Shown here: positions 19,826 through 28,840 of the stretch, in pieces
How the letters are laid out: every line of letters starts with the position of its first letter
Numbering within the stretch: position 1 is the first letter of the stretch
Assembly (NCBI RefSeq): GCF_913776565.1
Contig: NZ_CAJYPF010000156.1
Location: forward strand, 1-41,361
Direction of reading: 5' to 3'
Source: an uncultured Microbacterium sp.
GTDB lineage: Bacteria > Actinomycetota > Actinomycetes > Actinomycetales > Microbacteriaceae
DNA length: 41,361 bases
Notes under the pieces: generated by a model
Database searches by the model: none
Seen by the model: only the letters and a program-made list of their open reading frames with translations
Told to the model about the DNA's origin: nothing
Translations under genes and position numbers: made by a program

Positions 19826-19874
19826 GGGGCGCCCCGCGGCCGCCCGGTCCTGCAGATGAACCACGTCGAGCCAC

Positions 19875-19891
19875 ATCCCGTTCAATGAGAG
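19875..19891. promoter_or_regulatory. Candidate PcaR operator upstream of pobA
   Basis: ATCCCGTTCAATGAGAG; 13 of 17 positions match the pcaH/pcaR intergenic motif. Confidence 0.5.
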
Positions 19892-19953
19892 CCCCGCGGC
19901 AGCGCGTCTGCGGGAAAGGCACCATCGACACAGCCACCGTCGAAGGAGACGCC

Positions 19954-21135
19954 ATGACCACCACCCTCCGCACCCGCGTCGCGATCATCGGCGCGGGCCC
20001 CGCCGGACTCCTGCTCGCGCACCTGCTCGATCGCGCCGGCATCGCCTCGGTCGTGATCGACCGGCGTTCGCGCGACGAGATCGAGAGCACCATCCGCGCC
20101 GGCATCCTCGAGCAGGGCACCGTCGAGCTGCTCGACACCCTCGGCCCGCACTCCCGCGCGCGCACCGTCGGGCACCGGCACGACGGCATCGAACTGCGTT
20201 TCGAGGGCGAGGGCCACCGCATCGACTTCGCCGAGACCGTGGGCCGCGCCGTGTGGCTCTACCCGCAGCACGAGGTGCTGAAGGATCTCATCGCCGCACG
20301 CCTCGCCGCCGGGCAGGACCTGCGCTTCGGCGTCACCGCCGAGGGCGTCGAGGATGCCGACACGACCCGGCCCCGCGTGAGAGCCCGTGACGCGGACGGC
20401 GACGTTCTCGAGATCGAGGCCGACGTGGTCGTGGGGTCCGACGGGTCGCGCAGCGTCGCGCGCGCCGCGGTGACCGGCTCGAGCCAGGGCGGGTTCTTCC
20501 GTGAGTACCCCTTCGCCTGGTTCGGCATCCTGTGCGAGGCGCCGCCGAGTGCGGACGAGCTCATCTACAGCAACTCCCCCGACGGCTTCGCGCTGGTGAG
20601 CCAGCGTTCCCCCACCGTGCAGCGCATGTATTTCCAGTGCGCCCCCGACACCGACACCGCGGCGTACAGCGAACAGCAGCTGTGGGACGAGCTGCAGAAG
20701 CGCGTCCCGGGCACCGAACTCCTGCGCGGGCCCATCTTCCAGCGCGACGTCCTGCGCTTCCGCAGCTTCGTCGCCCACGAGCTGCGCCGCGGCCGCGTCG
20801 CGCTCGTCGGCGACGCCGCGCACACGGTCCCCCCGACGGGTGCGAAGGGGATGAACCTGGCGATCGCCGACGTGCGTCTGCTCGCCGAGGCCCTGCGACG
20901 TCTGCTGCTCGAAGACGACGAGCGCGCGTTCGACGCCTACCCCGAGCGGGCGCTCGCCCGCATCTGGAAGGCGCAGCACTTCTCATGGTGGATGACGAGC
21001 CTGCTGCACGTGGCCCCGGATGCCACCGCCTTCGACCGTCGGCGGCAGGTCGGCGAGTTGCGCTCGGTGGTGGATTCCGCCCACGGCCGCGCCTATCTGG
21101 CCGAGGCCTACTGCGGCTGGCCGTTCGACGACTGA
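19954..21135 (+). CDS. pobA: 4-hydroxybenzoate 3-monooxygenase
   Basis: VAIIGAGPAGLLLAHLLDRAGI; RAGILEQGTVELL; GRVALVGDAAHTVPPTGAKGMNLAIADVRLL; GAAGGAGAC SD. Confidence 0.95.
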   Translation: MTTTLRTRVAIIGAGPAGLLLAHLLDRAGIASVVIDRRSRDEIESTIRAGILEQGTVELLDTLGPHSRARTVGHRHDGIELRFEGEGHRIDFAETVGRAVWLYPQHEVLKDLIAARLAAGQDLRFGVTAEGVEDADTTRPRVRARDADGDVLEIEADVVVGSDGSRSVARAAVTGSSQGGFFREYPFAWFGILCEAPPSADELIYSNSPDGFALVSQRSPTVQRMYFQCAPDTDTAAYSEQQLWDELQKRVPGTELLRGPIFQRDVLRFRSFVAHELRRGRVALVGDAAHTVPPTGAKGMNLAIADVRLLAEALRRLLLEDDERAFDAYPERALARIWKAQHFSWWMTSLLHVAPDATAFDRRRQVGELRSVVDSAHGRAYLAEAYCGWPFDD

Positions 21136-21150
21136 CCTCCGCCCCACCCC

Positions 21151-21176
21151 CGCCCGCGCCCGCGCCCGCGCCCGCG
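21151..21176. repeat. (CGCCCG)n hexanucleotide microsatellite
   Basis: cgcccgcgcccgcgcccgcgcccgcg, about 4 units in the intergenic region. Confidence 0.85.
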
Positions 21177-21230
21177 AGTGTCCAGAACACCCGGACGGTT
21201 CTCGAAATCACCCGGGTGTCCGGGATACTC
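21176..21230. terminator. Long imperfect palindrome between convergent pobA and permease genes
   Basis: GAGTGTCC-AGA-ACACCCGG ... CCGGGTGT-CCG-GGATACTC nested arms. Confidence 0.5.
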
Positions 21231-21304
21231 CATCGCCCTCGCCGCGCGTACGACGGCGGCGCCCGAGCCGGAGCACGAGCGCCGCCGCGAGAGGACGTCC
21301 GAAC

Positions 21305-22810
21305 TCAGTCCTCGCCGTCGCGCGACCGCGGGAACGGGCTCGGCACCACCGGCACCGTGCCGGTGTAGCCCTCGCGCTCGGCGGCGAGAGCGGCGATGCG
21401 CTTTCGGCATGCGAACCAGCCGGCGGTGATGAGCAGGCTCGCCACGATCGCCACGACCAGCGTCGCGGGTGAGTCGATGAAGACCAGCACGAGCACCACC
21501 AGCAGGAACGCGAGGGTCAGGTAGCTCGTGTACGGCGCCCAGAACAGCCGGAACGACGGCCGGACCAGCTGTCCGCGGTCGGCGAGCTGCTTGAGGCGCA
21601 TCTGGCAGACGATGATCGTCGCCCAGGTGACCAGGATGCCGACGGCGGCGACGTTCAGGACCGTCTCGAACGCGTCGGACGGGTTGACGTAGTTGATCAC
21701 GACGCCGAACAGCGCGACGAAGGCCGTGATCGCGATACCGCCGTAGGGCACGCCGGCCTTGTTCATGCGTGCGGCGAACTTCGGCGCGGAACCGGCGACC
21801 GCCATCGAGCGCAGGATGCGACCGGTCGAGTACAGTCCGGCGTTCAACGACGACAGCGCCGCCGTCAGCACGACGAGGTTCATGATGACGTCCACGCCGG
21901 GCACCCCGATCGAGGCGAAGAACGTCACGAAGGGACTCTCGTCCTTCGAGTAGGCCGTGAACGGCAGCAGCAGCGAGAGAAGCAGCACCGACCCGACGTA
22001 GAACACCGCGACGCGGAAGATGACCGAGTTGATCGCGCGCGGCATGACCTTCTCGGGGTTCTTCGTCTCGCCCGCCGCGGTGCCGATCAGCTCGATCGAG
22101 GCGTAGGCGAACACCACACCCTGCATGAGGATGATGGCGGGCAGGATGCCGTTGGGGAAGAACCCGCCGTTGTCGGCGATCAGCGAGAAGCCGGTGGGTG
22201 CCCCCGTCGGCGTGCCGAAGACGACGAAGTAGATGCCCACGAGCAGGAACGCCACGAGGGCGGTCACCTTGATGAGCGCGAACCAGAACTCCAGCTCGCC
22301 GAACACCTTCACCGACACGAGGTTGACCGCCAGCACGGTCACGAGCGCGGCGAGCGCCCACACCCACTGGGGAACGGCGGCGATCCACGGCACGTATTTG
22401 CCGAAGAAGTTCATGTACAGCGCGGCCGCGGTGATGTCGACCATCGTCGTGGTGGCCCAGTTGATCCAGTAGAACCAGCCCGAGACGAACGCCGCCTTCT
22501 CACCGAAGAACTCGCGCGCGTAGGACACGAACGACCCCGAGGTGGGGCGGTGCAGCACCAGCTCGCCGAGCGCGCGCAGGATGAAGAACGCGAACAGTCC
22601 GCATACGGCGTACGAGAGCACGATCGCGGGCCCCGCCTGGGCGAGACGACCTCCGGCGCCGAGGAACAGGCCGGTTCCGATCGCACCGCCGATCGCGATC
22701 ATCTGCACCTGCCGCGACGACAGACGCTTGTGGTAGCCGCTGTCCTCCAGCTGCACGGTCGAGGTGGTGGGCGGCTCGGCGTCGCCGCGACGCGAGGGAG
22801 TGTCGGTCAT
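21305..22810 (-). CDS. Amino acid permease, APC superfamily (AnsP/CycA-like)
   Basis: LSSRQVQMIAIGGAIGTGLFLGAGGRLAQAGPAIVLSYAVCGLFAFFILRALGELVLHRPTSGSFVSYAREFFG. Confidence 0.92.
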   Translation of the reverse strand: MTDTPSRRGDAEPPTTSTVQLEDSGYHKRLSSRQVQMIAIGGAIGTGLFLGAGGRLAQAGPAIVLSYAVCGLFAFFILRALGELVLHRPTSGSFVSYAREFFGEKAAFVSGWFYWINWATTTMVDITAAALYMNFFGKYVPWIAAVPQWVWALAALVTVLAVNLVSVKVFGELEFWFALIKVTALVAFLLVGIYFVVFGTPTGAPTGFSLIADNGGFFPNGILPAIILMQGVVFAYASIELIGTAAGETKNPEKVMPRAINSVIFRVAVFYVGSVLLLSLLLPFTAYSKDESPFVTFFASIGVPGVDVIMNLVVLTAALSSLNAGLYSTGRILRSMAVAGSAPKFAARMNKAGVPYGGIAITAFVALFGVVINYVNPSDAFETVLNVAAVGILVTWATIIVCQMRLKQLADRGQLVRPSFRLFWAPYTSYLTLAFLLVVLVLVFIDSPATLVVAIVASLLITAGWFACRKRIAALAAEREGYTGTVPVVPSPFPRSRDGED

Positions 22811-22890
22811 GCCCCCATCGAACCACTCGATTCGCGCAATCGGCGTCCGACAAGCGCGAAGAGATCGGCGTGCCGGGCGCCGCGCGGGGG

Positions 22891-23889
22891 TCAGAGCCAG
22901 TGTTTGCGCTTGAACGTCAGCCAGAGTCCGTACGAGGTGGCGGCCATCAGGCCGAGCGCCATCGGGTATCCGAACGTCCAGTTGAGCTCGGGCATGTTGG
23001 TGACGTTCATCCCGTAGATCGCCCCGATCAGGGACGGCCCGAACAGGATCGCCGCCCAGCCCGAGATCTTCTTCACCTGCTCGTTCTGCTCGAGCGAGGT
23101 CTCGGTCTGACGCTGTGTGACGAGCGTGGCGTTGACCGTGAGCGCGTTGTCGAGGATCGCGCGCAGGGCCGTCAACTTCTCGCACTGACGCAGTACGTGG
23201 TCGAGCACGTCGCGAAGGGAGCGCTGCAGCTCGATGTCGACGCCGTACTTGCCGGCTCCGCGCAGCAGGGCCTCGAGCATGTCGCGCAGCGGCTCGACCG
23301 CGCGTTGGAAGTGGATGACCTCGCGGGCCAGCTCGTAGATGCGCTGGGTCAGCTCGGCGCCCTCCGAGCTGAACAGCTGATCCTCGATCTCGTCCACGTC
23401 GTTCTGGATGCCGCGCGCCACCGGGTCGTACTGGTCGACGACCTCGTCGAGGATGGCGTAGAGCACGGCCTCGGGCCCCCGCGCGAGCAGTTCGGGGTTC
23501 TTCTCGAGCCGCCGCCGGACCTCGGACAGGTCGGGGACCTCGGCGTGGCGGACCGTGACGACGTAGTCGGGTCCGATGAACACGTGCAGCTCGCCGAACT
23601 CGACCGTCTCGCTCGAGTCGACGTACCGCGCCGGGCGAAGGACGGCGAACAGATTGCTGCCGTAGCGTTCGAGCTTCGCGCGCTGGTGCCCGGTCAGAGC
23701 GTCCTCGACAGCGAGCGGATGCAACGAGAACTCGGCGGCGACGCGCTCGAGTTCGTCGGGCGACGGGCGCAGCAGGCCGATCCAGGCCATGCCCCCGTGC
23801 GCCTCCATGTACTCGAACGTCTGGTCGAGGCTCGCCGGATTCTCGATCCGTCGGCCGCCGACGTACACAGCGCTGTCGATGATGGGCAT
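22891..23889 (-). CDS. corA: CorA-family magnesium/cobalt transporter
   Basis: C-terminal IGAIYGMNVTNMPEL (YGMN motif) plus two TM segments. Confidence 0.92.
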   Translation of the reverse strand: MPIIDSAVYVGGRRIENPASLDQTFEYMEAHGGMAWIGLLRPSPDELERVAAEFSLHPLAVEDALTGHQRAKLERYGSNLFAVLRPARYVDSSETVEFGELHVFIGPDYVVTVRHAEVPDLSEVRRRLEKNPELLARGPEAVLYAILDEVVDQYDPVARGIQNDVDEIEDQLFSSEGAELTQRIYELAREVIHFQRAVEPLRDMLEALLRGAGKYGVDIELQRSLRDVLDHVLRQCEKLTALRAILDNALTVNATLVTQRQTETSLEQNEQVKKISGWAAILFGPSLIGAIYGMNVTNMPELNWTFGYPMALGLMAATSYGLWLTFKRKHWL

Positions 23890-23952
23890 GTCTACCGTTG
23901 TACCGTGCGCGGCTATGACGAGAGGGCGATCCTCACGACATCCTGACGGCCG

Positions 23953-24279
23953 TCACTTCTTCGGGTCGTTGCCCCAGTTCATCAGCGAGTACCGCCAGTC
24001 GGTCTCGGTCACATCGCCCTTGGGTCGCTGGGCGCTGTGCCGCTTGACGTAGCCCACGACCTTCCGCATGTGCGCGTAGTCGTCGTCGGTCAGGTCGGAC
24101 GCCTTCTTCTCGAGGATGCGCACGATGTGTCGCCCGCTCTCGTGCCCGGTGGACTCCCCGCCGTCCTTCTTCTGCCCGACCGATTTCGATTCGTCCGTGT
24201 CGAGCCACTTCTTCAACTCGCTCGCGGTCATGTTGACGGCCTCGTCGAAATCCTCGCGGGTCTGATCCTCATCGCTCAT
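23953..24279 (-). CDS. DUF3140-like small protein
   Basis: VNMTASELKKWLDTDESKSVGQKKDGGESTGHESGRHIVRILEKKASDLTDDDYAHMRKVVGYVKRHSAQRP. Confidence 0.75.
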   Translation of the reverse strand: MSDEDQTREDFDEAVNMTASELKKWLDTDESKSVGQKKDGGESTGHESGRHIVRILEKKASDLTDDDYAHMRKVVGYVKRHSAQRPKGDVTETDWRYSLMNWGNDPKK

Positions 24280-24360
24280 GCCGCCATCCTCCCGGCCCCG
24301 GACGCGCGCCGCGGCCCCCTTGCACGCGCGCCGCCGCGATGGCATCCCGCTCGAAGCGGA

Positions 24361-25269
24361 TCAGCCGACGGGCTCGCTGAGCGGCTCGTCGATGTCGGGG
24401 CCGGCCTGCCGGGCGCCTGTGCCGCGGCGGGCGGCGGCCAGGACCGCGCCGATGCTGGCGGTGATCACCAGCGCGATGCCCAGGATCTCCAGCCACGACA
24501 ACCGCTGCCCGAGCAGAAGGAACCCGGCGATCGACGCGGTCGCGGGGCCCAGGCTCATGAGGATCGCGAAGGCGGATGCCGCCAGTCGCCGCAGCGCCAC
24601 GAGCTCGAGCGCGTAGGGGATGGTCGACGACAGCAGCGCGACCGCCGCGCCCAGGGCGAGGATGTCCAGGCGCAGCAGCGCCGGACCCGCCTGCCAGATG
24701 CCGAAGGGCAGGGCGACAGCGGCGCCGATCGCCATCGCGAGGGCGAGACCGTCCAGGCGGGGGAATTCGCGGCCGACCCGGGCGGACGCCAGGATGTACA
24801 GCGCCCAGCTGACCGCCGCCCCCAGCGCGAACGCGACGCCCAGAGGGTCCAGCCGGTCCCATCCGCCCGCGCCCAGGGCGACGACCCCGGCCAGCGCCAG
24901 GCCCGCCCAGAGCCAGCGCGCGAGTCCGGTCGCGGTGAGGATCGACAGCGTGAGGGGCCCGAGCACCTCGATGGTCACGGTGACGCCCAGCGGCAGCCGT
25001 TCGAGGGCCAGGTAGAACAGAGCGTTCATGGATGCCAGCACCAGCCCGAACCCGACGACCGACCGCCAGGCGGGGCCCGAGTGTCCTCGCAGGCGCGGGC
25101 GCGCGATCACCAGCAGCAGTATCGCCGAGAAGAGCAGCCGTAGCATGACGATGCCGAGCGGCCCCGTCTGCGGGAACAGCATGACGGCGAACGACGCGCC
25201 GACCTCTTGGCACACCAGCCCGACCAGCACGAGGGATGCGGCCGAACCCGGGCCGCCCCGCCCGGTCAC
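24361..25269 (-). CDS. EamA/RhtA-type DMT transporter
   Basis: About 10 TM segments; EVGASFAVMLFPQTGPLGIVMLRLLFSAILLL. Confidence 0.88.
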   Translation of the reverse strand: MTGRGGPGSAASLVLVGLVCQEVGASFAVMLFPQTGPLGIVMLRLLFSAILLLVIARPRLRGHSGPAWRSVVGFGLVLASMNALFYLALERLPLGVTVTIEVLGPLTLSILTATGLARWLWAGLALAGVVALGAGGWDRLDPLGVAFALGAAVSWALYILASARVGREFPRLDGLALAMAIGAAVALPFGIWQAGPALLRLDILALGAAVALLSSTIPYALELVALRRLAASAFAILMSLGPATASIAGFLLLGQRLSWLEILGIALVITASIGAVLAAARRGTGARQAGPDIDEPLSEPVG

Positions 25270-25276
25270 CGGCGGA

Positions 25277-26548
25277 TCATCCCGCGGGCGGAGCGCAGAT
25301 CGCGTTGCCCGCGATGTTGTCGCGCATCTGCTCGGCGGTCCACGGCAGCCCCGCCTCGGGCATCGTCTGTCCCGCCGCGGCGGGAGCCTTCGAGGCGATC
25401 GCTGCGAGCTGCCAGGCCAACCACGCGCCGGTGTTCTTGTTGCCGGCCGAGTTGTTCAGCACGACGGCGACCGACATGCCGGTCTGGGGGTCGGCGAACG
25501 CGCCCGCGAGGTAGCCGGGCGTCCAGCCGTACTGTCCGATGAGCGAGCCGGCCTGGTAGGCACCGCCCGCCGCGGTGAACCACGTGGGCTGGTCGCCGCC
25601 GACCGGGACGGGCGCGGCGAACCGGTCGTTCTCGGACGGCAGCAGCGCACCCGTCGCGAGCGCCTGCGCGTACCGACCGAGGTCGTCGATGTCGGTCACG
25701 GCACCGGCGGACGCCCCGCCGTAGCTCGACGACATCGTGCTGAACTCGAGCGGGGCGGAGCAGTCGAACGCGCCCTCGGCGTTGGGCTGCGACCAGTGAC
25801 CGGTGAGCGACGACGGCCCCGGGGTGGCGGCGGCGGGGGCGGGGATGCCGGTGGCCGACAGACCGAGGGGCCCGGTGACCCGCTCGGCGATGACGGTGGC
25901 GAGCGGCTCCCCGGTCGCCCGCTCGACGGCCAGGCCCGCCAGATCGGCGTTGGTGGCCGAGGCCGAGAAGGCTTCTCCGGGCGCGTTGCGCCGCGGCTGG
26001 GAGATGCCGTAGGCGACGAGCTCGCGAGGGTTCCATACGCGGTCGGGGTTGTTCAGGACCATGCGGTCGAGGATCGTCGTGTACGACCCCAGTCCCGAGG
26101 TGCCGTCGCAGAGCTGGCGCAGCGTGATGTCCTCGTAGCCGGGCAGACCGCTCACCCAGGTGGTGACGGGGTCGTCCATCGACAGGGTCCGGTCGGCCTC
26201 GAGGGTGTAGAGCGCGTCGCAGGTCATCGCGCCGGTGACCTCACCCGCGCGGAAGGTCAGGTCGGGGGTCACCTCGGCGCCACCGGGGGATTGCGTGCCC
26301 ACGCCCGACACCCAGCTGCCGCTCCACGGGGCCCACACGCCCACGATCGCGCCGGTGGACCCGGTCGCGGCGATGGCGGCGGTGACCGCGTCGCGCATCT
26401 CGGCGACCGTCTCGTCGGGGAGGGGCCCGTCCACCTGGGTGGGGACGTCGATCGTGACGGACCCCTGGGACGTGCAGCCGCTCAGGACGACGGCGAGCAT
26501 GCTCGCGCCCGCGATCGCGATGGCCGCGGAACGACGCCATCCGCGCAT
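25277..26548 (-). CDS. Serine hydrolase / beta-lactamase-fold lipoprotein, probable pseudoenzyme
   Basis: Lipobox VVLSGCTS; RQLCDGTSGLGSY, APGEAFSASATNADLAGLAVERATGEPL resemble PBP/class C family; catalytic motifs substituted. Confidence 0.8.
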   Translation of the reverse strand: MRGWRRSAAIAIAGASMLAVVLSGCTSQGSVTIDVPTQVDGPLPDETVAEMRDAVTAAIAATGSTGAIVGVWAPWSGSWVSGVGTQSPGGAEVTPDLTFRAGEVTGAMTCDALYTLEADRTLSMDDPVTTWVSGLPGYEDITLRQLCDGTSGLGSYTTILDRMVLNNPDRVWNPRELVAYGISQPRRNAPGEAFSASATNADLAGLAVERATGEPLATVIAERVTGPLGLSATGIPAPAAATPGPSSLTGHWSQPNAEGAFDCSAPLEFSTMSSSYGGASAGAVTDIDDLGRYAQALATGALLPSENDRFAAPVPVGGDQPTWFTAAGGAYQAGSLIGQYGWTPGYLAGAFADPQTGMSVAVVLNNSAGNKNTGAWLAWQLAAIASKAPAAAGQTMPEAGLPWTAEQMRDNIAGNAICAPPAG

Positions 26549-26693
26549 GTGTACCCCCAGCATTTCCGAGCGCGACGAAGCCCGCTCCCGAAAGATTCAA
26601 ACACACGGCACCTGAACGCGACCGCCCCTTGCGCCGATGCGGCGTCACGGGTGCATCACGACTGTCGCTCGAAAGCGCCCCGGCGGCGGAAAG

Positions 26694-26712
26694 AGGGGTT
26701 AGGCGATCCTAA
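26694..26712. promoter_or_regulatory. DtxR/IdeR-like iron box upstream of heme oxygenase
   Basis: AGGGGTTAGGCGATCCTAA matches 14/19 of TTAGGTTAGGCTAACCTAA; followed by -10-like TATGAT at 26722. Confidence 0.65.
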
Positions 26713-26733
26713 CTTTCTGCGTATGATGGCCGC

Positions 26734-27387
26734 ATGAACGCCGTCGCCCCGTTCTCCACGGCTCTGCGCGAACGCTCCAGCGCGGCGCACTCCGCGCGCG
26801 AGTGCGACGGATTCATGACCGACCTGCTCACCGGGGCCGGCACACGCGAGGACTACATCGCCCTGATCGCGCAGCACTGGTTCCTCTACGCCGCGCTCGA
26901 AGAGGCGGCGATCCGCATGCGCACCGACCCGGTGGCATCCGTCTTCGTCCGAGATCACCACTCCCGACTCCCGGCCCTCGAGGCCGACCTCGCTTTTCTG
27001 CGGGGTCCCGACTGGCGCGAGCTGATCCATCCTCTGCCGACCACGCAGGCGTACGTCTCGCGCATCCGCCGGGTCGCGGCGACGTGGCCGGGCGGCTTCG
27101 TCGCGCACCACTACACGCGCTTCGTGGGCGACCTGTCCGGCGGACCCTCGATCGGGCGCCTGATGCAGCGCCGGTTCGGGTTCGAGACCAACGGCATCGG
27201 GTTCCTGCTCTTCGGCGACATCGCCGACCCCAAGGCCTTCAAGAGCATCTACCGCGAGCAGCTCGACGCCGCCCCGTGGGACGACGACGAGAAGGAGCGG
27301 GTCATCGCCGAGGTCCTCGTGGCCTACCGTTTCACCACTGAGCTGTTCGCCGATCTCACCCGCGCCAAGGCCGCGCGCGTCGCCTGA
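26734..27387 (+). CDS. Heme oxygenase (biliverdin-producing)
   Basis: FSTALRERSSAAHSARECDGFMTDLL; HHYTRFVGDLSGGPSIGRLMQRRFG. Confidence 0.93.
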   Translation: MNAVAPFSTALRERSSAAHSARECDGFMTDLLTGAGTREDYIALIAQHWFLYAALEEAAIRMRTDPVASVFVRDHHSRLPALEADLAFLRGPDWRELIHPLPTTQAYVSRIRRVAATWPGGFVAHHYTRFVGDLSGGPSIGRLMQRRFGFETNGIGFLLFGDIADPKAFKSIYREQLDAAPWDDDEKERVIAEVLVAYRFTTELFADLTRAKAARVA

Positions 27388-27390
27388 GGC

Positions 27391-28764
27391 TCACGCCTGC
27401 GCCGCATCCTGTCGCGCGAGCCAGGCCTGCTTCATGAAGCGGCGCACGTCCTCGTCGACGCGGATGTCGGCGGGCCGCAGCGGCCGCGTCAGGTACAGGC
27501 CGTCGAGCGAGGTCAGCCGGCTGAGTGCGACGTAGGTCTGCCCCGGGGCGAACGCCCCCGCCCCCAGGTCGACCACCGCGCGGTCGTAGGTCTTGCCCTG
27601 CGATTTGTGGATCGTCACGGCCCAGGCGAGACGCAGCGGGAACTGCGTGAACTCCGCGACGATCTCGCGCGAGAGGTTCTTGGTCCCCGGGTCGTAGGCG
27701 TAGCGATACCTCTCCCACACGGCCGGCTCGACGTCGTGGGCGATACCGTCCACCTCGACCCGCACGCTGTCGCCCGCGATGCGGGTGACGGTGCCGATCG
27801 TGCCGTTGACCCACCGCGGCGCCTCGCCGAACTGCGCGCTGTCGTTGCGCAGGAACATGACCTGCGCGCCCACCTTGAGGGTGAGCTCCATCTCGGCCGG
27901 GTAGTTCGCCTCTCCGCGACCGAAGTCCCCCGAGATCTCGGCGTTGGCGGTCTGCGTGCGGCCGACCAGCTCGTCGAGATGGCGGCGGTTGATGGTGTTG
28001 ACCCGGTCGTTGCGCGTGGCCAGCGTGATGATCGGGTGCTCGCCGTCGGTGGGGTGCGGCGGCGTCCGCGCCCCCGCGGCGTTGAGCACGCCCGCCATCT
28101 CGGCCGTCACGCGTCCGTAGCGCACCGCGTTGAGCAGCTGCTTGAACCCGGGATCGGACTGCCGGTGGATCTCGACGAGCTCGTTCACGTGCAGATCGGC
28201 CCCGTGCCGACCGATGTCGATCAGCCCGTCGGCGGCTGCCTCGCCCGACCACACCTTCGCGTCGAAGAACCAGAACGAGCGGTAATGGTCGCGGATGTAG
28301 CGCATCTCGTCGCCGCGGGGCGGGACGGGGGCGAGCTGGTACGGGTCGCCGAACATGACGATCTGCGTCCCGCCGAACGGCTCGGCGCGCCGACCCCGCG
28401 CCTGGCGGAGCGAGCGATCGATGGCATCCATCAGATCGGCGTTGACCATCGAGATCTCGTCGATCACGAGGGTGTCGATGGCGTTCAGGATCTTGCGGGT
28501 GGCGTCGTTCTGATCGATGTCGCCGTTCGCGATCAGGCCGATCGGCAGGCGGAAGAGGGAGTGGATCGTCTGGCCCTCGACGTTGAGCGCCGCCACACCC
28601 GTCGGCGCGCAGACGGCGATCTGCTTCTTCGTGTTCCAGGCGAGGTGCTGCAGCAGGGTCGATTTACCGGTGCCGGCGCGGCCCGTGACGAAGACGTGCT
28701 CACGCGTGTCCTCGATCAGCCGGAACAGCGCCTGCTGCTCGGCGGAGAGGGGCGGCGTGGTCAC
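27391..28764 (-). CDS. PIF1-like / AAA superfamily 1 helicase
   Basis: VFVTGRAGTGKSTLLQHLAW (Walker A); LVIDEISMV; IVMFGDPYQLAPVPP; LAWAVTIHKSQGKTYDRAVVDLG. GTG start. Confidence 0.92.
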   Translation of the reverse strand: MTTPPLSAEQQALFRLIEDTREHVFVTGRAGTGKSTLLQHLAWNTKKQIAVCAPTGVAALNVEGQTIHSLFRLPIGLIANGDIDQNDATRKILNAIDTLVIDEISMVNADLMDAIDRSLRQARGRRAEPFGGTQIVMFGDPYQLAPVPPRGDEMRYIRDHYRSFWFFDAKVWSGEAAADGLIDIGRHGADLHVNELVEIHRQSDPGFKQLLNAVRYGRVTAEMAGVLNAAGARTPPHPTDGEHPIITLATRNDRVNTINRRHLDELVGRTQTANAEISGDFGRGEANYPAEMELTLKVGAQVMFLRNDSAQFGEAPRWVNGTIGTVTRIAGDSVRVEVDGIAHDVEPAVWERYRYAYDPGTKNLSREIVAEFTQFPLRLAWAVTIHKSQGKTYDRAVVDLGAGAFAPGQTYVALSRLTSLDGLYLTRPLRPADIRVDEDVRRFMKQAWLARQDAAQA

Positions 28765-28781
28765 CGGTTCATGCTAGTTCG

Positions 28782-28799
28782 CGCCGCCCGAGGGCGGCG
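28782..28799. terminator. GC hairpin between MerR and helicase genes
   Basis: CGCCGCC-CGAG-GGCGGCG. Confidence 0.5.
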
Positions 28800-28840
28800 G
28801 CCCCGTGTGGATCGGTGCTCTCGTCGACCGCCCTCTTCCA

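Noticed and set aside
19875-19953. Riboswitch upstream of pobA.
   Set aside because: The interval is short and lacks extended pairing; a protein operator plus SD explains it.
23890-23952. TAGACA directly before corA as a -10 element.
   Set aside because: It overlaps the ATG itself and would start transcription inside the gene; the upstream TACAAC fits better.
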